Assembly (NCBI RefSeq): GCF_000265385.1
Contig: NC_018013.1
Location: forward strand, 3,082,501 to 3,146,500
DNA length: 64,000 nt
Reading direction: 5' to 3'
Origin: Aequorivita sublithincola DSM 14238
GTDB lineage: Bacteria > Bacteroidota > Bacteroidia > Flavobacteriales > Flavobacteriaceae
Part shown: positions 53,631 through 62,755 of the stretch, piece after piece
Position numbering within the stretch: position 1 is the stretch's first letter
Layout of the letters: each line of letters opens with the position of its first letter
The notes under the pieces: generated by a model
What the model was told of the DNA's origin: nothing
What the model saw: the letters and a program-made list of their open reading frames with translations, nothing else
Databases searched by the model: none
Position numbers and translations under genes: made by a program

Positions 53631-53765
53631 ATGAAAGGAAGTACAAAGATTTATCTAATGGTTGCCGCAGCAATAGTTACAATCATTGGGTTGATAACGG
53701 GATGGTATCTTTTTATATTTCTGATATTACCTCTTGGTTTTCTGTTTAAGAAAGCTAATAAATGA
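53631..53765 (+). CDS. Small membrane protein, 44 residues
   Basis: A short gene encoding a 44-residue protein that starts MKGSTKIYLMVAAAIVTIIG. It has two hydrophobic stretches (about 8-21 and 25-38) joined at GW and a basic end (FKKANK), which suggests a small inner-membrane hairpin or one long helix. The codons look natural, it has an ATG and TGA, and a terminator follows at once. I recall similar short proteins in flavobacteria but know no function. Confidence 0.65.
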   Translation: MKGSTKIYLMVAAAIVTIIGLITGWYLFIFLILPLGFLFKKANK

Positions 53766-53795
53766 AAAAAGCTACAATAAAAATTGCAGCTTTTT
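53766..53795. terminator. Hairpin between the small membrane protein gene and azurin
   Basis: AAAAAGCTACAAT (53766-53778) and ATTGCAGCTTTTT (53783-53795) pair with one mismatch and are flanked by A and T runs, so this can work in both directions. Confidence 0.75.
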
Positions 53796-53803
53796 AATTT
53801 ATT

Positions 53804-53838
53804 AGGTACTTCTTATTTCGTACCTCGTACTTCTAACC
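53804..53838. repeat. Heptamer array (TCGTACT)
   Basis: Five 7-bp units (AGGTACT, TCTTATT, TCGTACC, TCGTACT, TCTAACC) precede the stop codon end of the azurin gene. The word is close to that at 322-356. Confidence 0.75.
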
Positions 53839-53844
53839 TTACGT

Positions 53845-54354
53845 CTATTCCACAATAAACTTTCCTTGCATCAAAGCATAGTGTCCTGGAAAAGTACACA
53901 TAAATGTATAGGTTCCTGGAGCTGGAGCATCAAACTCGATAGTATCACTCTCACCACCACCTAGCATTTTTGTGTGGGCTATAAATTTATCTTTCATATC
54001 AGCAGGGATATAATCAGTGTCAGCTGCAGTTGCAGAAGCTTGTCCCACAGCGGCCATATCAGCATCTTGAGTAAGAAGTGCCCAATTGTGACCCATTACA
54101 GTTTTCTGCATTGTACCAACATGCTTTAAAGTGAGTTTTACTTTTTGACCAGCTTTAACGCGAATCTCGGTCATGTTATATTTCATCTGGTCATTACCAG
54201 TAATGTTAATGATGGCTTCCGAAGCATCAGTTGTTTGAGCTGGAGCGGCTTCTTCTACTTGAGTACCGATTTTCAACTCAGTTTTTTCTTCTTTTTTGTT
54301 GTCGCCACAGCTAATTGCCAAAACGGCTGCAAACACTAAAATCAATTTTTTCAT
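53845..54354 (-). CDS. Azurin-like blue copper lipoprotein
   Basis: A 169-residue lipoprotein with a lipobox ending at Cys16 (VLAISC), an acidic/Lys linker, and an azurin domain from about residue 45. The type 1 copper ligands are visible: His89 (VMGHNWAL), Cys153 (FMCTFPGH), His158 and Met162 (ALMQG). It carries one electron in the periplasm. Azurin in Bacteroidota is often linked to denitrification or peroxide reduction, but no such partner lies nearby. It has a good promoter. Confidence 0.95.
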   Translation of the reverse strand: MKKLILVFAAVLAISCGDNKKEEKTELKIGTQVEEAAPAQTTDASEAIINITGNDQMKYNMTEIRVKAGQKVKLTLKHVGTMQKTVMGHNWALLTQDADMAAVGQASATAADTDYIPADMKDKFIAHTKMLGGGESDTIEFDAPAPGTYTFMCTFPGHYALMQGKFIVE

Positions 54355-54388
54355 TGTTTTGTTATTTATATTAATTTTAAATTAAGGA

Positions 54389-54419
54389 CAAAATTAACCT
54401 CTATTTTCAGTATTACCAA
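54389..54419 (-). promoter_or_regulatory. Azurin promoter
   Basis: On the minus strand TTG (54417-54419) is followed after 20 bp by TAATTTTG (54389-54396), a full match to the Bacteroidota consensus. The leader would be about 25-30 nt. Confidence 0.7.
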
Positions 54420-54492
54420 ATGAAACAGCAACCATTTTTTAAAAAAGATAGGAAGACCTAAACTTTCGAGAAAATTAAAGAATAACAAAAGT

Positions 54493-55851
54493 TTAAAATG
54501 AATAGGAATATTCAATTCCACCGCCAACTACTGTACTTGAAACATTTGAAAAATCGACCCCACCCATCACTTTAAAGGTACCTAATTTTTCATTTTTATA
54601 GGCTAAAGAGCCGTAATTGTAATACGCTTTTAATTCAGGATTTAATGGTCTTCCGTAAGTACCCAAATATTTTGTATAAGTAGTTTTAAGTTGCCATTCT
54701 AGCATTTTTAATTTGCCTGCAATACCAATATGATGCGTCTTCGATCTATTGCTGATAAACCTTGAACTAATTGTGGATAATGGCAAGTTTTTGTCATACA
54801 ACATAAAAGGAATACCGATTATATTCCCTTCATAAGTCCAGCCACTTCTATAAATTGAATTACTAAAATAGTTGTCTCTCCCACTCCCAACGGAAATACC
54901 ACTTTGATCCACAGTATCTATATATTCATACAGAATTGAAGCTATGATTTTCTGATTATTAGGTTTAAAATATAGACCCCAAAGACCATCTGGAAAATTT
55001 GCAAACCGAGTCCCCGAACCGTCCTCAATATAATGATCGTGATAAATAGAAAACTCCCCGAACTTATTTTTTAATTCATAATTCATAAATAGGCTTCCCA
55101 AATGATTACCCAATTTATTGATAGTTTCATTTTCAACACCAATTTCTTCCGTATTATGGGCAAAAAAGACATTTACAAAATCCTTAAACCCACTTTTCAG
55201 TTTCCCGATTTCTGGAGAGGTGCCTCCCCATTGCGCAAAATGCTGAACCCTTAGCGTTAGCTTTTGCTTTTCATTAAAGTTGGTTATTATTCCGAGTCTT
55301 TTATAGTGAAGATTAGGGTTTTTTACATAACGGGTATCGTTTAACTGATAATGGGCAATTCCCCAATCCACAGAAAAAGTTTTTGAAATTTTAAACGGAT
55401 TGTTCGCTTCCAAAATAAGCCCAGGCAAGGGTCTTGCGTTTCCAGACCACAAAAAATTCTGATTTGTAGAGGAAAGACCGTCAAGTAAAACTGCTCGCTT
55501 TTTTGCTCCAACTGTTACTAAAAGCCAAGAATTTTCAAATTGGGCATACAAATCTCTACGTTGCACAGCATCTTCCACACCGTCTCTACCATAAACTGCT
55601 CCACCAGCATTAATTTTGAAAGAGGAAAACGTCAAGCTACCAGCAAGCTCGGCAGTTGCAGAAAAATTAGTAAGTTCGCTTACTGAGTAGTCGGTATTTG
55701 TGTGAAACCAAAAAGGATTTTCGTCTTCGTTGGCAAGAATTGTTTTTGCTTCCACTTTACCTTTTATATCCAATTCTTGTGACCAGATTAAAGTAGGTAT
55801 AAATAAAAAAAAAATAATTTTTAATGTTTTTAACTTACCAATAAATTGCAT
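54493..55851 (-). CDS. Capsule assembly Wzi family protein
   Basis: A 452-residue outer-membrane barrel protein of the Wzi family, which anchors capsule to the cell surface. A signal peptide runs to about residue 25 (LIWSQE). Typical segments are NPFWFHTNTDY near 45, GGAVYGRDG near 82, RRDLYAQFENSWLLVTVGAKKR near 98-119, and AHYQLNDTRYVKNPNLHYKRL near 160. I chose the ATG at 55851 over a TTG 27 bp upstream because it gives a standard signal peptide. It sits next to the Wzc/Wza export genes, in line with a capsule role. Confidence 0.85.
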   Translation of the reverse strand: MQFIGKLKTLKIIFFLFIPTLIWSQELDIKGKVEAKTILANEDENPFWFHTNTDYSVSELTNFSATAELAGSLTFSSFKINAGGAVYGRDGVEDAVQRRDLYAQFENSWLLVTVGAKKRAVLLDGLSSTNQNFLWSGNARPLPGLILEANNPFKISKTFSVDWGIAHYQLNDTRYVKNPNLHYKRLGIITNFNEKQKLTLRVQHFAQWGGTSPEIGKLKSGFKDFVNVFFAHNTEEIGVENETINKLGNHLGSLFMNYELKNKFGEFSIYHDHYIEDGSGTRFANFPDGLWGLYFKPNNQKIIASILYEYIDTVDQSGISVGSGRDNYFSNSIYRSGWTYEGNIIGIPFMLYDKNLPLSTISSRFISNRSKTHHIGIAGKLKMLEWQLKTTYTKYLGTYGRPLNPELKAYYNYGSLAYKNEKLGTFKVMGGVDFSNVSSTVVGGGIEYSYSF

Positions 55852-55983
55852 TTTAATAATATTTTTAAAAGTTTGCAAAACAGATATTATTGGAACACTA
55901 AAAATTAGGCGTCAAAAAATAAATTAACAAACTAACATATCTGTCATCCTGAGATTTAAGCGCACAAATTAAAAGACTCACAA

Positions 55984-56042
55984 TCCCGATAGCGATCGGG
56001 ACACAAATTCACTAACTCACTAACTCACTAACTCACTAATTA
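55984..56042. repeat. Palindrome plus 8-bp TTCACTAA array
   Basis: TCCCGATAGCGATCGGGA (55984-56001) is followed by 8-bp CTCACTAA units to about 56042. A degenerate copy of the CTGTCATNCTGAG element lies at about 55940-55952. Confidence 0.75.
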
Positions 56043-56048
56043 AAAAAC

Positions 56049-58409
56049 CTACCTATTAAAAATTTTCTGCCAAAAGCTAACTTTTTGCTGTCCGTATGTA
56101 TACCCGTATTTATTGCCATAACCAAAATTGGCCATACTTACGTTATTAAGCACAAAAGCCACATTCTTTAATTTCTTGTTGCGTTCATTTTCCAATGGGA
56201 AGCCAAGAAGTTTTTTCTCTGTATACCCCGCTCTTAGAGTGTATAGGGTTATATCAGCATATTGGTTAATAAGCAAAGTATCTGTCACCAACATCGAAGG
56301 TGCCGTATCTACTACCACATAATCAAAATCCTTTACAAGCTCTGCAAAAAGTTCGCCTGCCCTATCCTGCATCCAAAGTTCCGCCGGATTGGGAGGGATG
56401 GTTCCCGATACCATTAACCATAAATTCTTTATAGTTTTAGAAGGCTGTAAATAATTATGGATATCCGTATCCTTATAGACCAAATACTCTACAACTCCCT
56501 TATTTTCAAAACTTCCGTCAATATAACGTTGCAATTGCGGATTCCGAATATCGGCGCCCACCAAAATTACCTTCGCCCCGCTATTTGCCAATGTGATTGC
56601 GAGATTGGCAGATACAAATGTCTTTCCTTCCCCTTTTACGGTTGACGTAACAAAAATTGCCTTCCCGTTAGCTGTCTTCTCCTGCTTATTAAGAACCAAA
56701 TATTGTAAGTTTGTCCTTAAAATCCTAAAGGATTCGGCCAATACGGAGTAGTCATTCTCTTTTATCAATTCCTCGTCCTTCTTGCTCAATTCTGGAATTT
56801 CCCCAACTATCGGAATACTACCACCCTTGCGCTCCACATAAGCACGGTTTCTAATTTTATTATCAAGTAATTGCTTAATATAAATTACCAGGAAAGGAAG
56901 TATCAGTCCTAATATTAAAGCTGCCAAAAGGATAATTTGCCGTTTTGGAGATACTGGACCTCCTTGGCTATAAGCACTATCCACAACCTTTGCCTTTGGC
57001 GTGGTTACTGCAAGCGAAATTGCAGTTTCCTCCCTTTTCTGTAATAAGTAAAGATAGAGCGCCTCCTTTATTTCCTGCTGCCTGCTTATGCTTCTAAACT
57101 GTTTCTCCTTCCTTGGTATAGCAGATATTTCTCCGCCAATCCTTGCTTCCTGTCCTCGCAGTCTGCCTCTTTGTATTTGCAGCCCGTTTTTAACGTTGCT
57201 AAGGCTCGCTCTTATATTCTGGCGCATTTCGCCTATTTGTTTGTCTAATCCTATCACCAAAGGGTTTTTAGCGGTACTGCTCTGCATCAGCTTATTGCGC
57301 TCCAATATTAATTGGTTGTAATTTGCTACCTGCGATGTAAAGCCCTCTTTTTCAACTCCCAAATTGGCTGGTAATAAATCCGCCGTATTCCCATTTTTTA
57401 GATACTCTTCCATGGTATTTACCAAGGCAATTTGGGTCTCTACCTCCAGCTGCAATTTGTTGAACGTGCTTGCATCTTGTAAAAACATTTGACCCTCGGC
57501 CGTAATATCAGTAAGACGATTTTCCTCTTTAAATTCTACCTTGCCTGTTTCAACGCTATCTAACTCGCCCGTAATAATTTCCAATCGACTTTGGATAAAA
57601 TTTGCAGTATTTCTGGATACCATATTCCTATCGTTTATGGCATCCTCATTGTATTGTTGTATTAATTCGTTTAAAATAGCTCTAGCCTTTTCTGGTACTG
57701 GCGAAACTAATTGGAGCAAAATAACACTGCTTCCATTGCTTACTTGGCTCGCAGTTATACCACTTCGTAAGCTCCCTACCACGGCGTCCCGGTTCTGGAT
57801 CAATACCCTAAGTTCAGTATTTTCGAGATTTTCATTTAATACAGCTAAATTGGGGGAAACAACTATGGTTCCCCAAGGAAAATTTATAGGCTTGCCAAAG
57901 GCATAGGTTTCGCCTCGCTGCCCTTCAGATTTTAAAGTGTATTGAGTGGTGGAGATGGGCGCAATATAGAAAAACCCATTTGGCGTTCCCTTTTTGCCTG
58001 CATTTGGAATTACTTTTAAATCAAAGGGTCTATTATCGAATACTTCCGCATCGCGTATGTTTCCTACCTTATAATATCGCACTACTAAGTTAAGGTTATC
58101 AACAACTCTTTCGGTCAGTGTTTTAGAGCGTAGTATTTCCAATTCATTGTTCAGCTCAGAAGTAGAAAAACTCATTCCTAAATCTTGGAAGGCGGCAAGC
58201 TCAGATAGTTCATTGCTTTTTTCGTCTTTAATAAGGATAGTAGCCTTTACTTGGTATAGTGGAACAGTATATCGCAAATAAATATAAGCCCCTACCAACA
58301 TAACCAGCACACTAGCTACAAACCAAGGCCAATACCGTAAATAACTTTCCAACTGCTCCCGCAGTGTCAATTCCTGTTCCTCAATTTCGTTCTGTGGCAA
58401 ATCCTGCAT
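56049..58409 (-). CDS. Polysaccharide export tyrosine autokinase (Wzc-like)
   Basis: A 786-residue inner-membrane co-polymerase and tyrosine kinase that controls capsule chain export. Order: TM1 about 28-47, a periplasmic Wzz-like domain with coiled-coil helices (about 250-470), TM2 about 491-511, then the kinase with Walker A TVKGEGKT at 590-597, Walker A' ILVGADIR near 615-622, and Walker B VVVDTAPS near 698-705. The C-terminal tail has a Tyr cluster (Y764, Y768, Y770, Y772) for autophosphorylation. The Wza-like gene is upstream in the same direction. Confidence 0.94.
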   Translation of the reverse strand: MQDLPQNEIEEQELTLREQLESYLRYWPWFVASVLVMLVGAYIYLRYTVPLYQVKATILIKDEKSNELSELAAFQDLGMSFSTSELNNELEILRSKTLTERVVDNLNLVVRYYKVGNIRDAEVFDNRPFDLKVIPNAGKKGTPNGFFYIAPISTTQYTLKSEGQRGETYAFGKPINFPWGTIVVSPNLAVLNENLENTELRVLIQNRDAVVGSLRSGITASQVSNGSSVILLQLVSPVPEKARAILNELIQQYNEDAINDRNMVSRNTANFIQSRLEIITGELDSVETGKVEFKEENRLTDITAEGQMFLQDASTFNKLQLEVETQIALVNTMEEYLKNGNTADLLPANLGVEKEGFTSQVANYNQLILERNKLMQSSTAKNPLVIGLDKQIGEMRQNIRASLSNVKNGLQIQRGRLRGQEARIGGEISAIPRKEKQFRSISRQQEIKEALYLYLLQKREETAISLAVTTPKAKVVDSAYSQGGPVSPKRQIILLAALILGLILPFLVIYIKQLLDNKIRNRAYVERKGGSIPIVGEIPELSKKDEELIKENDYSVLAESFRILRTNLQYLVLNKQEKTANGKAIFVTSTVKGEGKTFVSANLAITLANSGAKVILVGADIRNPQLQRYIDGSFENKGVVEYLVYKDTDIHNYLQPSKTIKNLWLMVSGTIPPNPAELWMQDRAGELFAELVKDFDYVVVDTAPSMLVTDTLLINQYADITLYTLRAGYTEKKLLGFPLENERNKKLKNVAFVLNNVSMANFGYGNKYGYTYGQQKVSFWQKIFNR

Positions 58410-58422
58410 TCTTTATCTTTAT

Positions 58423-58526
58423 AGTTGATGGTTGTTGGTTGTTGGGTGGTAAAGCAACATATTAACAAATTCACTAATTCACTAATTCACTAATTAAAAT
58501 ACTTACAATCCCTAAATCTATCGGGA
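58423..58526. repeat. Heptamer array, TTCACTAA array and degenerate palindrome
   Basis: AGTTGAT, GGTTGTT, GGTTGTT, GGGTGGT occupy 58423-58450 with exact 7-bp phase. TTCACTAA units follow at about 58465-58495. TCCCTAAATCTATCGGGA at 58509-58526 is a degenerate copy of the 18-bp palindrome. Confidence 0.7.
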
Positions 58527-58545
58527 CAATCATTCACAAACTATC

Positions 58546-59325
58546 CTACTTAAAAGCAATAACCAAAACTGAAATCAACAAGGAAATAATACTGAAATAA
58601 AGGGTAGTATTTCTATTAAAACTACTCCCCTGAATTTGGGCATAATTTGGTTCCACATAAACAACATCATTTTGTTGTAAATAATAATAATCACTATTTA
58701 AAAAGGAAGACTCCCGTATATCCAAATACTTATAATCCTTAGTAGTTCCATTATCGCGAATAACCAACAAATTATCCCTACGACCAAATAAAGTCATATC
58801 TCCAGCTAAACCTAAGGCCTCAGGCAAGGTAAGCCGCTCTCCTTGTACATTAAAAGTTCCAGGGTTTCCAACTTCTCCGAGAACACTTACTCTAAAATTC
58901 ATTATTCTAATAGTGACAATAGGACTGATTACATATTCCGATATACGCTTTACTAAAAGATCACTCAATTCCGCACGGGTAAGTCCGGCCACTTTTATAG
59001 TGCCCAAAACGGGCATATTTATAGTACCGTCCTGCGCGGTTAAATACCCCTGTTGTGTTGAAGTTGTTGCACCGCTAGGACCGTCAGTAGGAAGACGAGA
59101 ACCACCCCCTAGATTAAAAGGGCGCACCGCGTTTAGATCGTAGGCTGAAACTTCAATGCTAAGTAAATCATCCGGCTGTATTTTAAAGGTATTCTGAACG
59201 CTATCAACAAGAGCCTTGCGTTCCTCTAAATCACGAAAATAAACAATTCTCTTTCTAGACACACAAGACGCCCCTAAAACCATAATCATTAATAACAGCA
59301 AAACTTTAGCTACAAATCCTTTCAT
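58546..59325 (-). CDS. Polysaccharide biosynthesis/export protein (Wza-like)
   Basis: A 259-residue outer-membrane lipoprotein of the polysaccharide export family. The lipobox ends at about Cys21 (LGASC). The PES/SLBB core includes FKIQPDDLLSIEVSA near 47-61, GYLTAQDGTINMPVLGTIKVAGLTRAEL near 92-119, VSVLGEVGNPGTFNV near 149-163, and LPEALGLAGDMT. A C-terminal helix (about 238-257) fits the outer-membrane alpha barrel of Wza. With the Wzc-like kinase downstream it forms the export channel of the capsule. Confidence 0.93.
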   Translation of the reverse strand: MKGFVAKVLLLLMIMVLGASCVSRKRIVYFRDLEERKALVDSVQNTFKIQPDDLLSIEVSAYDLNAVRPFNLGGGSRLPTDGPSGATTSTQQGYLTAQDGTINMPVLGTIKVAGLTRAELSDLLVKRISEYVISPIVTIRIMNFRVSVLGEVGNPGTFNVQGERLTLPEALGLAGDMTLFGRRDNLLVIRDNGTTKDYKYLDIRESSFLNSDYYYLQQNDVVYVEPNYAQIQGSSFNRNTTLYFSIISLLISVLVIAFK

Positions 59326-59461
59326 TTAGTATTTTTTTGCAAATATAAACTTTCTTCCCTAGCATTCCCAATTTCAATTTTCAATGTTTGTCATATTTGG
59401 GCTCTTTATTCTCGACTAAAATTTTCTCCCTTCCTAACCCCATCCCAAATCCCAAAACAAC

Positions 59462-59678
59462 AAATCACGAATCCCGAATTAACGAATCCCAAAACTGTCA
59501 TGCTGAGCGCAGTCGAAGCACCAATCAACAAATCCTAAAACTGTCATGCTGAGCGCAGTCGAAGCACCAATCAACATATCCCAAAACTGTCATGCTGAGC
59601 GCAGTCGAAGCACCAATCAACAAATCCCTAATCCCTAATCCCCATCGCCTAATACCCATCGCCTAATCCAAATCCATA
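59462..59678. repeat. Three 46-bp direct repeats and a heptamer array
   Basis: Units of 46 bp begin with CTGTCATGCTGAGCGCAGTC at 59495, 59541 and 59587 and are nearly identical. A heptamer array (AATCCCT, AATCCCT, AATCCCC, ATCGCCT, AATACCC, ATCGCCT, AATCCAA, ATCCATA) covers 59623-59678. Its last two units encode the final residues of the dehydratase gene. The rest of the gap from 59326 has no gene. Confidence 0.85.
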
Positions 59679-61615
59679 TAAATAGAATTCTGACTAATAA
59701 ACTCCGGCACTAACATTTTTAACTTTTTTATGATATGCTTCTTCTTCCCCACTTGGTTAATCATTATATCTAACTCGGCGAGAGCTTGGCATACAGGCTC
59801 ATATTCATATTCCACAACCCCACTCACCATTATTTTTGGGTGGTAGGTGGGCAAAGTACATTCCCCGTTATTCAACAATTCCTCATATAGCTTCTCTCCT
59901 TCCCTCAACCCGGTAATTTCAATAGGAATATCCACATAAGGTTGCAGCCCGCTCAATTTTATCATCCGCTCTGCCATATCGAGGATTCGAACAGGTTTCC
60001 CCATATCAAATACAAATATCTCGCCCCCCTTTCCCATCGTTCCAGCTTGTAGAACCAATTGGCAGGCTTCCTGTATGGTCATAAAATAACGGATTATATC
60101 TTTATGGGTCACGGTTACCGGCCCACCATCCGCTATCTGTTTTTTAAAAAATGGAATAACCGAACCATTGCTGCCCAGTACATTCCCAAAACGGGTGGTT
60201 ATAAATTTTGTGATTACCCCAGGCTTTCGTTGCAGCGCCTGCACATACATTTCAGCAGCTCTTTTCGTGGCTCCCATAACATTGCTAGGGTTCACAGCCT
60301 TGTCTGTGGAAATCATTACAAAGCGTTGGCATCCGTATTGGCAGGCCAATTCTGCCAAAATACGGGTTCCCATTATATTGTTTCGAATCCCTTCTCTGGG
60401 ATGCTTCTCTATCATCGGCACGTGTTTATACGCTGCCGCATGATATATTAAATCAAAATTAAATTTGGCAAATATACCCTCCATGCGACCCCGTTGGGTA
60501 ACGTCGGCCAGATAGCATTGATAGCTTAAGTCTGGATAATTTTTCTTTAAATAAACGTCAATTTCGTGTAGGGCACTTTCCGCGCAGTCAAGAACAATGA
60601 GCTTTTTGGGATGCCATACAGCCATCTGTCGCACCAATTCACTACCTATACTTCCAGCTCCCCCCGTTACTAATATAGTTTTACCGTAAAGGTCTTCCGC
60701 TATCAGCTTTGTATCTATCTCAATCTTATTGCGTTCCAAAAGATCCTCTATCTGCAATGGTGCAATCCGGATCTGCATATCGCTACTCTTTTTCCACTGC
60801 TCTGGCATAGCAAGGTTATAAACATCCAACCCTAGGTTAAAACAGCTTTCCGCAATGGAGTTCTTCTCAGGTACTGTAAATAAGTCGCTTACTATCAGGA
60901 TTCCGTCAATTTCAAATTGGGCATTGATCTTCTGCAAGGTGTTATCCAAAGGTCCTTCGGAATAAAGAACTGGTAAGTCAATAATCTTAAAATTCTTACG
61001 CTTTTCCTTGGAACTTAAAAACGCGACAGGTCTAAATTCGGAAGTAGTATCCATAAGCATGGCCTGCGTCAGCGAGATAGTTTGATCGTCTATCCCTAAG
61101 ATAACCACCCGTTTCTTAAAATTTGTGGACGCCGCCGCTCTCAAAAACCGATATATCTCCTTAACTGTTATCCTAAAAGCTATTAAAAGCGTCAAGGAAA
61201 AGAATGCGTAAAGCAAAAGTCCCGTCGTCAGGAAAATCCTATCCCCAGTAATAATCTGATAGATAATGTTTCCCACTATTGCAATTAATATTACAGAGCC
61301 CGTCGCCAAGGCTAACCTATAAACGTCTGTAAAGGTGCTATGTCTAATAATGCCGGAATATGTGCGGAATAAAAGAAAGCAAAGTAAATGAAGCGAGACT
61401 AGTACCAATGCTTTCTCGGTCAAGCTTAAAACATTGTAAAATTTTATAGGAGTATCCTTAAGTATAAGGAAGGCAAGTATAAAGGAAAGCAGACAGATGC
61501 TAAGGTCTATAACAACAACTGCCCATCGTGGCAAATAACGCTGCTCCAAAACGAAAAGCCGAAACTTGCCGTATGCCGAGGCAAATTTACCGATAGATTG
61601 TTTCTTACTCTTCAT
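59663..61615 (-). CDS. Membrane-bound nucleotide-sugar 4,6-dehydratase (CapD/PglF-like)
   Basis: A 650-residue enzyme of the FlaA1/CapD family. Four or five N-terminal helices (about 30-150) are followed by a first nucleotide-binding region (VVILGIDDQT near 170) and the short-chain dehydrogenase domain: TGGAGSIGSELVRQ at 317-330, AAAYKHVPMIEKHP near 393-406, and STDKAVNPSNVMGATKRAAE near 436-455. It likely converts UDP-GlcNAc or similar to a 4-keto-6-deoxy sugar for capsule or glycan. The aminotransferase 3 bp upstream would use that product. Confidence 0.94.
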   Translation of the reverse strand: MKSKKQSIGKFASAYGKFRLFVLEQRYLPRWAVVVIDLSICLLSFILAFLILKDTPIKFYNVLSLTEKALVLVSLHLLCFLLFRTYSGIIRHSTFTDVYRLALATGSVILIAIVGNIIYQIITGDRIFLTTGLLLYAFFSLTLLIAFRITVKEIYRFLRAAASTNFKKRVVILGIDDQTISLTQAMLMDTTSEFRPVAFLSSKEKRKNFKIIDLPVLYSEGPLDNTLQKINAQFEIDGILIVSDLFTVPEKNSIAESCFNLGLDVYNLAMPEQWKKSSDMQIRIAPLQIEDLLERNKIEIDTKLIAEDLYGKTILVTGGAGSIGSELVRQMAVWHPKKLIVLDCAESALHEIDVYLKKNYPDLSYQCYLADVTQRGRMEGIFAKFNFDLIYHAAAYKHVPMIEKHPREGIRNNIMGTRILAELACQYGCQRFVMISTDKAVNPSNVMGATKRAAEMYVQALQRKPGVITKFITTRFGNVLGSNGSVIPFFKKQIADGGPVTVTHKDIIRYFMTIQEACQLVLQAGTMGKGGEIFVFDMGKPVRILDMAERMIKLSGLQPYVDIPIEITGLREGEKLYEELLNNGECTLPTYHPKIMVSGVVEYEYEPVCQALAELDIMINQVGKKKHIIKKLKMLVPEFISQNSIYMDLD

Positions 61616-61618
61616 CTC

Positions 61619-62755
61619 CTAATTATTAAAATAGTGGGCTATAACGGAACGGATTCGCTCCCGATGCTTATCGTCCAAATTGCTCCCAGAAGGCAGACAT
61701 AGTCCATTTTTAAAAAGTGATTCACTCGTACCATCACCATAAAATGGAGCCGTCTTAAAAATAGGTTGCAAATGCATAGGCTTCCATAACGGGCGAGACT
61801 CTATATTATCTACCAAAAATGCTTCCCGTAGTCCATCCGCATTTTTATTGCCAGTGTTCTTATCAAAGGTGATACAGCTAAGCCAATGGTTACTATAAAA
61901 ATCAGAAGATGGTTCAGAAAACACTCCTATTCCCTGCTGCTCCGCAAAAATTTGCTTATAAAATTCATTCATCTTTCGTCTTAAGTCAACGTGGGCGTCC
62001 AGCACCTCCATCTGCCCCCTACCAATCCCTGCGCATACATTGCTAAGGCGATAGTTATATCCAATTTCGCTATGCTGATAATGAGGGGCGTCATCCCTTG
62101 CTTGGGTAGCAAGAAAAATAGCCTTGTTTCTATGGTCCGCATTTCGTGCTACCAATGCACCTCCACCTGAAGTAGTGATAATTTTATTTCCGTTAAAGGA
62201 CAATATGGAGATATCCCCAAAAGTGCCACATTTTCTTCCCTTATAGGAACTGCCCAATGCTTCGGCGCTATCTTCAATAACTGGAATGTCATATTTTTCT
62301 GATAAGGCCCTTATCTCTTCGGTCTTATATGGCATTCCGTATAAATGCACCGCTATAATCGCCTTTGGTTTTTTACCTTTTGCAATCCTATCCTTAATGG
62401 CTGTTTCTAGATGTATAGGCGAAATATTCCAGCTATCCTCTTCGCTATCCACAAATACTGGCGTCGCTCCTTGATAAACAATTGGGTTTGCAGAAGCCGA
62501 AAAAGTCATGCTTTGGCAAATCACCTCATCTCCTCTTTCCACACCCAATAAAATAAGAGCCAAGTGGAGGGCTGCAGTTCCAGAACTAAGCGCTGCCACA
62601 TATTGCTCTTCCCCCAAATACGTTTGCAAACTCTCTTCAAAATGATTAACATTTGGACCTAAAGGCGCTATCCAGTTGGCAGCAAACGCTTCCTTAACAT
62701 AAACTTCCTCTTTCCCTCCCATATGGGGCGATGATAAATAAATCTTTTCTTCCAT
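61619..62755 (-). CDS. DegT/DnrJ/EryC1 family sugar aminotransferase (PglE-like)
   Basis: A 378-residue PLP enzyme that aminates a keto-sugar nucleotide. Landmarks are SSPHMGGKEEVYVKEAF near 8-24, ALSSGTAALHLAL near 55-67, Asp162 in VIEDSAEALGSSY, the PLP Lys191 in SFNGNKIITTSGGG, and NYRLSNVCAGIGRGQME near 223-239. In the Campylobacter-type pathway the pair PglF-PglE makes UDP-bacillosamine precursors; the acetyltransferase (PglD) expected between this gene and the sugar transferase is not seen. The gap 62756-63203 is AT-rich, with no gene recognised before its end repeats. Confidence 0.93.
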   Translation of the reverse strand: MEEKIYLSSPHMGGKEEVYVKEAFAANWIAPLGPNVNHFEESLQTYLGEEQYVAALSSGTAALHLALILLGVERGDEVICQSMTFSASANPIVYQGATPVFVDSEEDSWNISPIHLETAIKDRIAKGKKPKAIIAVHLYGMPYKTEEIRALSEKYDIPVIEDSAEALGSSYKGRKCGTFGDISILSFNGNKIITTSGGGALVARNADHRNKAIFLATQARDDAPHYQHSEIGYNYRLSNVCAGIGRGQMEVLDAHVDLRRKMNEFYKQIFAEQQGIGVFSEPSSDFYSNHWLSCITFDKNTGNKNADGLREAFLVDNIESRPLWKPMHLQPIFKTAPFYGDGTSESLFKNGLCLPSGSNLDDKHRERIRSVIAHYFNN

